DNA from: Escherichia whittamii
GTDB taxonomy: Bacteria > Pseudomonadota > Gammaproteobacteria > Enterobacterales > Enterobacteriaceae
DNA: 64,000 nt
Reading direction: 5' to 3'
Assembly: GCF_014836715.1 (NCBI RefSeq)
Contig: NZ_JACSQI010000002.1
Coordinates: 1 to 64,000, forward strand
The notes beneath the pieces are model-generated. The model searched no databases and was not told the origin of the DNA. It was given only the letters and a program-made list of their open reading frames with translations. This document shows, in pieces, positions 8,901-17,768 of this stretch. Position numbers and translations under genes: made by a program. Position 1 is the first letter of the stretch. Every line of letters begins with the position of its first letter.

Positions 8901-9857
8901 GGTAAGCCAGATGCAGGTACATCGTCGTCTCCGGTGCGTCGCACAACAAAATCGGCCGACGCAGTACTGGGCATGGCGACAGCACCGGCATACGTCTTCA
9001 ACAGCGAGCTGGATAATCTGCGTTTCCGTCATGGTGATGTGATGCAGAATACCCGTGCACCAGGGGGCGTATGGGGCCGTTATACCGGGTCAGACAACCG
9101 CATCAGCGGCGGGGCCAGCTCGGGCTATACCCTGACTCAGAACGGTTTCGAAACCGGCGCCGATATGGTCTTTGACCTGAGTGACAGCAGTTTAGCTGTA
9201 GGTACTTTCTTCTCTTACAGCGACAACAGCATTAAACATGCCCGTGGAGGAAAGAGTAAAGTCGACAGCACCGGTGGTGGTCTGTACGCGACCTGGTTTG
9301 ATAATGACGGCTACTACGTGGACGGTGTGCTGAAATACAACCGTTTTAATAATGAGCTTCGTACCTGGATGAGTGACGGTACGGCGGTGAAGGGCGATTA
9401 CAGCCAGAACGGTTTCGGCGGTAGCCTCGAAGCGGGCAGAACCTTCAGTCTGAATGAGAATGCATGGGCGCAGCCATACGTGCGGACAACGGCGTTCAGG
9501 GCGGATGAGAAGGATATTCACCTGAATAACGGTATGAAGGCCAAAGTCGGTGCGACCAAATCCCTGCAGGCTGAGGCTGGCGTGAAGCTGGGGATGACCC
9601 TGGACGTTGCAGGAAAAGAGGTCAAACCGTATCTGTCGGCGGCGGTAAGTCATGAATTTTCGGACAACAACAAAGTCCGAATCAATGACACCTACGGCTT
9701 CAGGAACGACATCTCCGGGACGACCGGTAAATACGGACTGGGCGTCAGTGCGCAACTGACCCCAAATGCTGGCGTCTGGGCTGAAGCTCGTTATGAAAAC
9801 GGTAAGCAGACCGAGTCTCCGGTCACGGGCAGTGTCGGGTTCCGTTTTAATTTCTGA
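5904..9857 (+). CDS. AIDA-type glycosylated autotransporter adhesin
   Basis: 1317 residues. Residues 1-54 are an extended signal peptide (MNKVYNTVWN...TGMWVV, then a hydrophobic core ending VLAAA). The passenger (about 60-900) is built of 19-residue repeats of the form TTINDGG-Q-VYDGASATS, the serine/threonine-rich targets of heptosyltransferases. It includes seven tandem near-identical units and a 147-residue duplication. A pertactin-like stem and a Pro/Asp/Gly linker (NPDAG repeats, about 980-1010) precede a 12-strand-type barrel (about 1040-1317) ending in Phe. It should display an adhesin or autoaggregation factor at the surface. It differs from the short-repeat core of AIDA-I; UpaE-like identity is possible. 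Confidence 0.93.
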   Translation: MNKVYNTVWNESTGMWVVTSELTRKGGQRPRQIKRSVLAGLIAGLLLPSQPVLAAAYDNQTIGSGGHQSLYVGDTATNTTINDGGYQSVYDGGSATSTTINDGGMQSVYDGASATSTTINDGGIQSVYDGASATSTTINDGGKQYVYDGASVTSTTINDGGMQSVYDGASVTSTTINDGGKQYVYDGVSVTSTTINDGGMQSVYDGASVTNTIINSDGLLVVYSGGSAVAITQNSGGAISTNTDSFMNGTNAKGSFSIAGGSASNMLLENGGSLAVLNGHQVKDTTINSGGNVMVEGIATDTTINSDGLLHVSSGGSVTGTIVNNGGRENINSDGSATSTTINDGGMQYVYDGASVTSTIINSDGLLVVYSGGSAVAITQNSGGAISTNTDSFMNGTNAKGSFSIAGGSASNMLLENGGSLAVLNGHQVKDTTINSGGNVMVEGIATDTTINSDGLLHVSSGGSVTGTIVNNGGRENINSDGSATSTTLNSGGIQAVSSGGVATSTLVNNGGSQYVYSGGNALNASVNDGGRQFVSKGGIAIATSINSGGRQYVRIGGSATDTVINNTGRQFISSGGSTTNTTINSGGGQYLYAGNATKTTVNNGGRQYVSSGGSATDTIVNSGGRQHVYIDGNVTETTITSGGMLQVEAGGSASKVTQNIGGAVVTNTSAFLSGINDKGSFSIAGGSAANMLLENGGYLTVFDGHQASDTMVGSDGTLDVRSGGVLFGTTTLTDKGTLVGDVVTNEGDLYFLNNSAATFAGTLTGTGTLTQEGGSTRFSGLLSQDGGIFLKSGGAMTMDALQANANVTTQSGTTLTLDNGTILTGNVAGDNTGAGDMAVKGASVWHLDGDSTVGALTLDNGTVDFRPSATTRLTPAFQAVSLALGSLSGSGTFRMNTDIASHTGDMLNVAGNASGNFVLDIKNTGLEPVSAGAPLQVVQTGGGDAAFTLKGGKVDAGTWEYGLSKENTNWYLKVNTPPPVTPPTNPDAGNPGTGNPDAGKPDAGTSSSPVRRTTKSADAVLGMATAPAYVFNSELDNLRFRHGDVMQNTRAPGGVWGRYTGSDNRISGGASSGYTLTQNGFETGADMVFDLSDSSLAVGTFFSYSDNSIKHARGGKSKVDSTGGGLYATWFDNDGYYVDGVLKYNRFNNELRTWMSDGTAVKGDYSQNGFGGSLEAGRTFSLNENAWAQPYVRTTAFRADEKDIHLNNGMKAKVGATKSLQAEAGVKLGMTLDVAGKEVKPYLSAAVSHEFSDNNKVRINDTYGFRNDISGTTGKYGLGVSAQLTPNAGVWAEARYENGKQTESPVTGSVGFRFNF
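6138..6536 (+). repeat. Seven tandem 57-bp repeats in the autotransporter
   Basis: Seven consecutive in-frame 57-bp units encode TTINDGG-Q-VYDG-S-T-(S/N). Units differ at a few third positions and at the residues after GG (Y, M, I, K). The high identity suggests recent expansion by slippage, and copy number probably varies between isolates. Confidence 0.92.
6486..7367 (+). repeat. 441-bp tandem duplication in the autotransporter
   Basis: Positions 6486-6926 and 6927-7367 are almost identical, offset exactly 441 bp (147 codons). They differ at only a few bases, for example GAACACC versus GAGCACC near 6532/6973. Each copy carries one TTINDGG unit, a GGAISTNTDSFMNGTNAKGS spacer and several GG repeats. 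Confidence 0.93.
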
Positions 9858-9898
9858 ACCATGCTCTGAACACAGCAGGGATTAAACCATGCGCTGCG

Positions 9899-9921
9899 AG
9901 CGGAACTTGAAAGACTTCCGC
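9899..9921 (+). terminator. Hairpin after the autotransporter
   Basis: GCGGAA at 9900-9905 pairs with TTCCGC at 9916-9921 about 40 bp after the adhesin stop, where the adhesin and SDR genes converge. There is no clear T-run, so terminator function is uncertain. Confidence 0.45.
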
Positions 9922-9927
9922 CCGCGT

Positions 9928-10716
9928 TTAAATACTATTTGGTAATTTTTTCGAATACAGATTCAGGTCGTTAATAATGCATTCCGGTTCTTCAGTAAGG
10001 GGCATATTGTTTATATCGAAAACCCCATCATTTTTTTGGGGATTATCACTTTGCAACTCTGCAAACAGAGGGGTGAGATCCTGCTGTGCTTCTCCTCGCT
10101 CTGCGACCAGTTCGAACGTTTTATTTTTTGCCGCATCGTTGCTAAGGGCCGTTACCAGTACCCGGGCGATTTGTTCCCGGGAGATAACACCATCTTCCGG
10201 TGTTCCCGCATGGCGTCTGTCTCCCTGAAGCATAATGATTCTGTGCTCATCATCATTGTTGTAATCAAACCAGCCGGGTCTGACGATAGTGTAGGTATGC
10301 CCACTGGCTCTGACCAGGCGTTCAGCTCGTCTTTTCCAGTCATGAACTTCAGTACGTTGATTCCAGCTACTGAGACGCTCAGTAACGCCAATTGTTGTCA
10401 TCAGGGCGATGCGAACAGGTGTATCCATGAATCTTCGCAAAATGTTACGTACACCGCCGTAATCTATCGCTCTGGCACCAATGCGTCCCTGACCATCGGA
10501 ACCGAGTGTAAAAATGATGGCATCAATGTCTTTCGGTAAATCGGTGAGTGTTTCAGGCATTGAGACATCGCCGTAAAAAATATCAGTCCCACGAGGGAGC
10601 AATTTTACTTTGCGCCGATTTCTGACCAGAGCCACGGGCTGATGGCCCATTGCAATAGCAGTATTCACAACATGAATGCCAATGCTTCCTGTCGCTCCTG
10701 CAACGAGTATTTTCAT
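9928..10716 (-). CDS. NAD(P)-binding NmrA-like atypical SDR oxidoreductase
   Basis: 262 residues. The N-terminus is a Rossmann motif (ILVAGATGSIGIHVV, residues 3-17). The YVRPGWF-like segment TIVRPGWF (about 143-150) and the lack of a canonical YxxxK place it with atypical NmrA/NAD-dependent-epimerase-like SDRs. Such proteins reduce quinones or flavins or sense NADPH; substrate unknown. AAGG precedes the ATG. It is divergent from the LysR gene at 10865 across a 148-bp gap, the usual arrangement of a LysR regulator and its target. Confidence 0.8.
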   Translation of the reverse strand: MKILVAGATGSIGIHVVNTAIAMGHQPVALVRNRRKVKLLPRGTDIFYGDVSMPETLTDLPKDIDAIIFTLGSDGQGRIGARAIDYGGVRNILRRFMDTPVRIALMTTIGVTERLSSWNQRTEVHDWKRRAERLVRASGHTYTIVRPGWFDYNNDDEHRIIMLQGDRRHAGTPEDGVISREQIARVLVTALSNDAAKNKTFELVAERGEAQQDLTPLFAELQSDNPQKNDGVFDINNMPLTEEPECIINDLNLYSKKLPNSI

Positions 10717-10825
10717 GATAAACCTTCTGATAATTCAGACTTATTTTCGATACAGCCAGAATATCAATTATCATTATTGTCAGTAATGGGGCTAAAATGA
10801 TTGTGTCTATGAACACCCTTCATGA

Positions 10826-11758
<933 letters not shown>

Positions 11759-11888
11759 CGGAGCCGCATTTTACTGTGGCTCCGTTTGAGCATTAACGGC
11801 CTACGCGAGCCTGATAGCTAAACAATACGATGAACGCCCACTGAAGGTAGGCGCTCTATTAAACGGTTAAGGTGATCTTCTAAAATAG

Positions 11889-12953
11889 CTATTGCAGATT
11901 TTTCTCTTTCAAAAACCGACTCACCAAATCAGCGATCTGCACATTATTCAGGTCGGAGAACGGGAAGTGGGTATTACCTCTGATTCCAGCCTCAGGCAGA
12001 TGCGTCACCGTCACATCCCCGCCATGCATGTTAACCACGTCACGCCACTTACGCGCCATTGCCAGGCGTACTCGCCAGCTGTCCTGGGCTGGCATGGCTA
12101 CAGGCTTATCCGGTATGTTATCGCCGTAAATAATCAAAATCGGGATTTTAGTCAGCGCCATAAACTGTTCCATTGGCACGGATTCCCCCTTCAGCGTGTC
12201 GAACGCACTTGGCATAGGGGCAGGGAGTTCTTTTTCCGGGAACACAAAACCGCTACCAGGCTCGAAGGCGACAATGGCTTTGACCTTGTTGTTTTTCATC
12301 GCGGTATACCAGCCTGGTCCACCACCCTGAGAGTGAGTAAAGAGAATTGCCGGGCCTGATTTATCCACTACGGCAGACATCGCATCAGAAATGACATTGA
12401 CATCAAACGGCCCTGTATTCGGAGTCATCTGGCGGAAATACTGATTTAGTGCCTCTTTGTCGTGGGGAAACTGGACGCCTTTAAAATACTCTGGCCAGAC
12501 GCCAACACGGAACTGGTTAAACCACATCTGCTCATCTGGTTTTGGTGTAACCGTACCTTCTACAGTGGTACGTCCGGCATCACCCCGACGCGGCTGATCG
12601 ACAATATACGTGGAGAATCCGCGGCGCAGGAATATGTTCTGGAATCCTTCACGACCATCCGGCGTACTTTCCCAGGTGCGGGAAGACTGGCCTGCGCCAT
12701 GCAGCATAACTATGGAATATTTATGCGGATTTTCCGGTATTTGATAGAACACCGACGCATGATCGCCATGATAAGTTTGACCTGCTGAGTCCAACGGCTT
12801 TTTCGCGTCAAATGTTCCCGGTGCGGTGATGATGGTACCCCCGGCAGAAAAACTTCCTTGCTCCCGAATGACCAATGGTTCGGCGTATACCGACTGCGCC
12901 GCCAGGCCACCTGCCATCATGCAGATGGCCAGCATTTTTAAGACCGTTTTCAA
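11889..12953 (-). CDS. Exported alpha/beta hydrolase
   Basis: 354 residues with a Sec signal peptide (MKTVLKMLAI... cleaving near VYA-EP, residue 24), so periplasmic. The HGAG oxyanion segment (85-88), nucleophile elbow THSQGG with S208, and a late HFPFSD histidine support a serine esterase/lipase fold. It is clearly paralogous to the lipoprotein at 16589-17722 (shared TWESTPDGR-GFQNIFL and VDQPR). It is the last gene of a minus-strand run, 158 bp after the CMD-like gene, so it may also have its own promoter. Substrate unknown; an ester or lactone is likely. Confidence 0.82.
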   Translation of the reverse strand: MKTVLKMLAICMMAGGLAAQSVYAEPLVIREQGSFSAGGTIITAPGTFDAKKPLDSAGQTYHGDHASVFYQIPENPHKYSIVMLHGAGQSSRTWESTPDGREGFQNIFLRRGFSTYIVDQPRRGDAGRTTVEGTVTPKPDEQMWFNQFRVGVWPEYFKGVQFPHDKEALNQYFRQMTPNTGPFDVNVISDAMSAVVDKSGPAILFTHSQGGGPGWYTAMKNNKVKAIVAFEPGSGFVFPEKELPAPMPSAFDTLKGESVPMEQFMALTKIPILIIYGDNIPDKPVAMPAQDSWRVRLAMARKWRDVVNMHGGDVTVTHLPEAGIRGNTHFPFSDLNNVQIADLVSRFLKEKNLQ

Positions 12954-13111
12954 GATTACATCCTCTGTTATGGTTGCCGTTTAATCATATCTGAGTTGCC
13001 AGCGTTAATTATTTCGCCCCCTTGATTGCCTTTATTTGGCGGATTCATAAATGCGGAGGATGAATCACGTATGTGCTCTGATCGGGGGGAGAGTCTGCAT
13101 GAAGTCCGTCT

Positions 13112-13873
13112 CTATTTGTTCGCAAGCGCTTTTTGCAATGCCTCTTCAGCCCTTATAGCTGCATCATTGTCGCCATGTTCACGCAGAACCTGTGCCAACT
13201 GTCGTAACTGTGCTGCCGTCAGACCGACTCGCATACTTGCTCGCGTATGTGACAGTAACTGGGCTTCAACGCCTGGCGTGGCTGCTAATGCGCCAACTGT
13301 TGCCAGTTCACGGCTTTGCCAGTCGAGGTTATCGCGAGCGAAAATATCGCCGAACAGATGTGTTTGCAGGAATTGATTTATCGTTGGCGCAAAATCAAAC
13401 AGTGGCCCCTGAACAGGCGCGCCTGAAATTTTCGTCTGGTTTGCGGTACCGACACGGCGAAGCTCATCCCCGACGGGAATCGGGGCGATCGGCGATTTCC
13501 CTTCAATGTCTTCGATGCCACGTTGTTTACGTGTTTCGACGACTTTCATCAGCTCATTCAGTGCATTCAGGCTGCGGGGGAATCCCGTATAGGCATAGAG
13601 CTGGATGAGAATTTCTTTAGCTTCGTTTATCGTGAGTCCTGCATCAAGTCCCTGATTAATCGCTGTATTCAGCTTATCCATCTGACTGCTGGCCATTGAT
13701 ACGGCAATCAACGGAATAGCCTGCTGGCGAGCTGACAGTGTATCCGAAACCGTGTATTCATGATTCATTTCGGTGACTCCTTTATTAATGAGCGCAGCAT
13801 TTGCGGTAAGCGCAAAGCCAAAGGTTAGCAGCACGGCTGCCGTTAATATCCTAATGGGCGGGGTATTGTTCAT
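13112..13873 (-). CDS. Exported carboxymuconolactone-decarboxylase-like protein
   Basis: 253 residues with an N-terminal signal sequence (RILTAAVLLTFGFALTANA). Two CMD/AhpD-like helical repeats follow: about 50-120 (GLTINEAKEILIQLYAYTGFPRSLNAL) and about 165-245 (SRELATVGALAA, then LLSHTRASMRVGL). There is no CxxC, so an AhpD-type thiol peroxidase role is unlikely. The start overlaps the 3' end of the cupin gene by 23 bp. Cupin and CMD domains are often fused in other bacteria, so these two probably act together. Export is unusual for this family and points to periplasmic chemistry. Confidence 0.82.
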   Translation of the reverse strand: MNNTPPIRILTAAVLLTFGFALTANAALINKGVTEMNHEYTVSDTLSARQQAIPLIAVSMASSQMDKLNTAINQGLDAGLTINEAKEILIQLYAYTGFPRSLNALNELMKVVETRKQRGIEDIEGKSPIAPIPVGDELRRVGTANQTKISGAPVQGPLFDFAPTINQFLQTHLFGDIFARDNLDWQSRELATVGALAATPGVEAQLLSHTRASMRVGLTAAQLRQLAQVLREHGDNDAAIRAEEALQKALANK

Positions 13874-14330
13874 CTGTCACTAACTCCTTCCAGTTAACGC
13901 TTTTGCCATCCACCACGCCGGTTATTGCCAGATGTGTCATCGCACTACCGGGAGCCGCCCCATGCCAGTGTTTGATGTCCGCCGGACAAGAGACAACATC
14001 GCCAGCACGGATCACCTGTACCGGCTGGCCTTCTTGTTGGGTAAGTCCAACACCAGAGGTCACTATCAGCCGCTGACCTGCCGGATGCGTATGCCAGGCG
14101 GAGCGGGCACCTGGTTCAAAGGTGACATAAGCCGCGGAAACATGGATGTCGTTGTCAGCGCTGAACAGCGGATCAACCCGGACACGACCGGTAAAGTTCT
14201 CCGCCGAGCCATACACCGCCGTCTGGCTTCCGGCAGGAGCGATATGGACAGCGGAATTTTGCTCCGCAGCCCAGGATGAAGTTGTGAAGAGAGGCAGTAG
14301 TAGCCCGAGATAACGTAACTGTCTGATCAT
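13851..14330 (-). CDS. Exported small cupin
   Basis: 159 residues with a signal peptide ending near SSWAAEQN. The cupin core has metal-ligand candidates H80 and H82 (SAWHTHPAGQ), Q86 where many cupins have Glu, and H121/H123 (KHWHGA). The pattern WHTHP-GQ-LIVTSG with KHWHGA is that of TM1459-like and mandelonitrile-lyase-like manganese cupins. The gene overlaps the CMD-like gene and follows the sensor kinase by 64 bp. Activity (lyase, dioxygenase or isomerase) cannot be told from sequence. Confidence 0.83.
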   Translation of the reverse strand: MIRQLRYLGLLLPLFTTSSWAAEQNSAVHIAPAGSQTAVYGSAENFTGRVRVDPLFSADNDIHVSAAYVTFEPGARSAWHTHPAGQRLIVTSGVGLTQQEGQPVQVIRAGDVVSCPADIKHWHGAAPGSAMTHLAITGVVDGKSVNWKELVTDEQYPAH

Positions 14331-14394
14331 ACAAAGCGTCCTTATCTACGGTGATGGGAGGGGATGCCATGATTCTAATCAGCGTGACATGTCG

Positions 14395-15852
14395 TCAGGC
14401 TGACGCCTCGCTGACAATTTTGTCAGTTAACGTTGCTCCAGACTCAGTGCCTGAAGGCGAATTGCCCGCCGTTTTATTCGCTTGTATCGCAAACGTGAGG
14501 CCAAATGTATTGATGCCACCTTCACTACGGGCAAAGACATCTCCCCGGTGCATAATAGCGACGGCGCGCACAATCGACAGACCCAACCCATGATGGGCAT
14601 CACTTCTTGCTCGGGAGGTGTCGATGCGATAAAACCGTTCAAAAAGCCGGTGTAAGTGCTCAGGTGCTATCGGATCGCCTGGATTGGAAACTTCAACACA
14701 GGCCTGATTATCCCTTTCGCTTAACCGGACGGTAATCGCGCTATTGGAGGGGGAATGTCTTGCGCTATTTTCCAGTAAATTGGCCAGTGAGCGATGGAAC
14801 AGCCGTCGATCGATAAGCGCAATGACATCGCCTTCAACATCCAGCGAAAGCTGTTTTTCTGTAAAAGAAGGCTCGACATATTCTGCTGTCTTGAGGGTTT
14901 CTTCTCGCAAGGAGACTTGTTTAAGCTGAGAAGCCTGTTCTCCCGCGTGGGCATGAGACAGAAACAGCATGTCATTGACGATGGATGCCATACGTTCAAG
15001 CTCTTCCAGATTCGAGCCCAATAATTCTTCCAGTTCCTCATGAGAGCGTCGTCGTGACAGCCCCAGTTGCGTCTGGCCAATCAGGTTAGTCAGCGGCGTG
15101 CGGAGTTCATGAGCAACATCGGCATTAAAACTTTCGAGTTGCCGCCAGGCGATTTCCTGGCGCTCCAGCACGCCATTAAATGATGATGCCAGTTGCTGCA
15201 ACTCCTCGGGCAAGGCTCTGGCGTCCAGTCGCTGACTATGGTCCCCAGGGGCGAGATGTTGCGCCTGCTTACTGAGCATACCAACCGGACGCAGGCCAAT
15301 CTTTGAAACAACGTAGCCCAGCAGGGCGACAATCGCTACGCCCAGAGCCGCAATGATCAGCAGTGTCCGCGTAAAGGCATTGAGCGTTCCCATGTACGGC
15401 GTGGAATCAATGGCGACCACATAACGTAACTCAGGTCTTTCACCGTTTGCCGGGATCGTTTTCACTAACAAAAACAGTGAACATGCGCCCTCTGATGTGC
15501 CGGGCACTTTATTAAATCCCTCCCGTAAAGAAGACCACTGAACTCCCACCGGCGGCATTCCTCCCACGCTAAAACGCGGGTTATCGCTGACAATCCAGTA
15601 GCGAACACGCTCACCTTCGGAATTGGTTAATACGGTGAATTTATTGGCAAGCGTGGACCAACCATCGGCCGAGGTTCGCGCGGTGATCCACGGACTCATC
15701 AATGATTCCCTGAACAACAGTTCGTTGTGCATCTGTTTTTGCAAGGAATCATGCAAAGAGCTTCTGAGCAGGATACCAATAACGGAAACAATCAGCAGCG
15801 CGGATAAAGCAAACATCAGCGCCAGGTGGACAGAGATGGAACGCTTGAGCAT
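14395..15852 (-). CDS. CusS/IrlS-type sensor histidine kinase
   Basis: 485 residues. A first membrane helix (about 10-30), a periplasmic sensor (about 35-160) and a second helix (about 163-187) are followed by a HAMP domain. The H-box is FNADVAHELRTPLTNLIGQT, the N-box LLENSARHS and the G-box GLGLSIV. H-box wording and length match the heavy-metal/CusS kinase family. It is 15 bp after its response regulator. The genes around it encode exported enzymes, so the signal may be an organic compound or redox state rather than a metal (inference). Confidence 0.92.
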   Translation of the reverse strand: MLKRSISVHLALMFALSALLIVSVIGILLRSSLHDSLQKQMHNELLFRESLMSPWITARTSADGWSTLANKFTVLTNSEGERVRYWIVSDNPRFSVGGMPPVGVQWSSLREGFNKVPGTSEGACSLFLLVKTIPANGERPELRYVVAIDSTPYMGTLNAFTRTLLIIAALGVAIVALLGYVVSKIGLRPVGMLSKQAQHLAPGDHSQRLDARALPEELQQLASSFNGVLERQEIAWRQLESFNADVAHELRTPLTNLIGQTQLGLSRRRSHEELEELLGSNLEELERMASIVNDMLFLSHAHAGEQASQLKQVSLREETLKTAEYVEPSFTEKQLSLDVEGDVIALIDRRLFHRSLANLLENSARHSPSNSAITVRLSERDNQACVEVSNPGDPIAPEHLHRLFERFYRIDTSRARSDAHHGLGLSIVRAVAIMHRGDVFARSEGGINTFGLTFAIQANKTAGNSPSGTESGATLTDKIVSEASA

Positions 15853-15867
15853 GCTTATCCCCTTTAT

Positions 15868-16548
15868 TCACTCAGGCCGGACTTCGAGGACGTACCCCAT
15901 GCCGCGAACGGTATGAAGCAACTTAACATCGAATGGGGCATCAACTTTGGCGCGTAGACGTTTTATAGCGACTTCAACCACATTGGCATCACTATCAAAA
16001 TTCATGTCCCAGACTTGTTCAGCAATCATCATCTTTGACAGAATCTCTCCCTGATGCCGGGCCAGAAGGCTCAACAGGGAAAACTCTTTCGCAGTTAGTT
16101 CCAATCTCGTTCCACGGCGAAATACCCTGCGCGCCAGTAAGTCGAGATGCAGATCCTGAATGTGCAGTTGGGTGATGTCTGCGCCATCAGTAGGGCGGCG
16201 ACGCACCAACGCCTGAATACGCGCCACCAATTCAATGAGAGAAAAGGGTTTAGGGAGATAATCATCCGCGCCCATACGAAGCCCTTTGACACGTTCGTCG
16301 ACCGAGCCCCGTGCTGACAACATCAGCACGGGGGTCTGTTTTCTGGCCCGGACGCCTTCCAGTACCTGATAACCATCCATTCCCGGTAGCATCACATCAA
16401 GAATTATCGCGTCGTAGTCTAATTCCAGTGCGTAATGAAGCCCTTCAGGACCATCGGCTGAAATATCAACGATGAACCCTGATTCTTTCAATGCACGACT
16501 GATATACGTCGAGGTTTTCTCTTCATCTTCTATAAGTAAAAGGCGCAT
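15868..16548 (-). CDS. OmpR/PhoB-type response regulator
   Basis: 226 residues. The receiver has acidic D8/E9, phospho-acceptor D51 (AIILDVMLPGMDG) and K100 (YLPKPFS). A winged-helix output domain follows (about 125-222; LTAKEFSLLSLLARHQGE and HTVRGMGYVLE). It resembles CusR, HprR and IrlR. The kinase lies directly downstream and the lipoprotein hydrolase gene 40 bp upstream, so the regulator pair is embedded in the presumed target operon. Confidence 0.93.
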   Translation of the reverse strand: MRLLLIEDEEKTSTYISRALKESGFIVDISADGPEGLHYALELDYDAIILDVMLPGMDGYQVLEGVRARKQTPVLMLSARGSVDERVKGLRMGADDYLPKPFSLIELVARIQALVRRRPTDGADITQLHIQDLHLDLLARRVFRRGTRLELTAKEFSLLSLLARHQGEILSKMMIAEQVWDMNFDSDANVVEVAIKRLRAKVDAPFDVKLLHTVRGMGYVLEVRPE

Positions 16549-16588
16549 AATATTTATCCCTCTCCATCAATGGTTTTAGGGTGCTGAT

Positions 16589-17722
16589 TTATTTATCGAG
16601 TCCTTTATCGTGTAACCACGATGCAAGTATCCCGGCAATCTCCTGATTATTTTTTTCCGCCATCAGGAAATGAGAATTGCCTTTGATACCAATATCAGGA
16701 AGATGGACAAGGGTGGCATCTCCACCGTGACGATTGACTGTCATAACAAATTGCTTTGCCATTTCATATTCACTTCTCCATTTATCCGGGCCAACGGCAG
16801 TATCCGGTTTTTCAGCAATAAAATCGCCATAATAGATAACGATTGGGATTCGCGTGAGTTTGAGAAATTCGTTCATGGGAACACCCATCGCGGAAGCACT
16901 CAATGGTGCAAATGTCGTCTTCACCGGTACAGGCATCTCATTTTCCGGGAAGATAAAAGGTGTTCCGCCTGGCTCATAAGCAACAATGGCTTTTACATTG
17001 TCGGTATAAAAGGGCGTTCTCCAGCCAATAGTACCGCCCATCGAGTGAGTGATTAAAATACCCTGACCAATTTTTTCAAATAACTGTGCAAGTGTTTTCG
17101 CATTCAGGTCATTATCAAGTTCCCCTGAATAGGGATTCCAGGAACGCTGGAATGCTTCAATACTTGCAGGATTGTCAGGGAATTGCGAATTTTTAAATAC
17201 GCCATGTTCATTGCCAACGCGGGACAACAGAAAAAACGTCTTGTCGGCATACATAGGATTGCCCGCCCAGGGATTTTTACCTGTATCATCTTTGGTTGAT
17301 AAACCGGCTTCCCCCATACGGGGTTGATCAACGAGATAAACACTATAATTTTTTTTCAGAAAAATATTCTGAAATCCATCGCGTCCATCTGGTGTACTTT
17401 CCCATGTTCTTTTTGTTTGAGCACCGCCATGCTGGAAGACCAGCGGATATTTATGTGCATTTACCGGAATTTGGTAGAAGACATAAGCATGATCGCCATA
17501 AGCGGTTTGACCATCAGGGGAGAGAAAATTTTGTTCTGAAAATGTTCCTGAATGCTTGACTGTAGTGCCTCCCACAGCAAAGCTTCCCTGAGTTTGTAAT
17601 ACAATATGCGGTTCTGTACTTTGACTCTGAATGCTGTGCGTTGCGCAACCAGAAACGGCAAATATTAGTCCGGACAACAAGATATTACCGACCGTTTTTT
17701 TGAATAGAGTGTTATGGTTCAT
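16589..17722 (-). CDS. Lipoprotein alpha/beta hydrolase
   Basis: 377 residues. The N-terminus carries a lipobox (LIFAVSGC, modified Cys at 26; no Asp at +2), so an outer-membrane-anchored lipoprotein is expected. The hydrolase core has HGGA near 98-101, elbow THSMGG with S227, and a terminal KGNSHF histidine. It is paralogous to the soluble exported hydrolase at 11889. The same operon therefore encodes a tethered and a free version. Lies between the AEC carrier and the response regulator, in the same direction. Confidence 0.84.
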   Translation of the reverse strand: MNHNTLFKKTVGNILLSGLIFAVSGCATHSIQSQSTEPHIVLQTQGSFAVGGTTVKHSGTFSEQNFLSPDGQTAYGDHAYVFYQIPVNAHKYPLVFQHGGAQTKRTWESTPDGRDGFQNIFLKKNYSVYLVDQPRMGEAGLSTKDDTGKNPWAGNPMYADKTFFLLSRVGNEHGVFKNSQFPDNPASIEAFQRSWNPYSGELDNDLNAKTLAQLFEKIGQGILITHSMGGTIGWRTPFYTDNVKAIVAYEPGGTPFIFPENEMPVPVKTTFAPLSASAMGVPMNEFLKLTRIPIVIYYGDFIAEKPDTAVGPDKWRSEYEMAKQFVMTVNRHGGDATLVHLPDIGIKGNSHFLMAEKNNQEIAGILASWLHDKGLDK

Positions 17723-17768
17723 ATATTATCTCTGATGTTTTATTATGGTTTAAAATAGCGTTCCTGGT

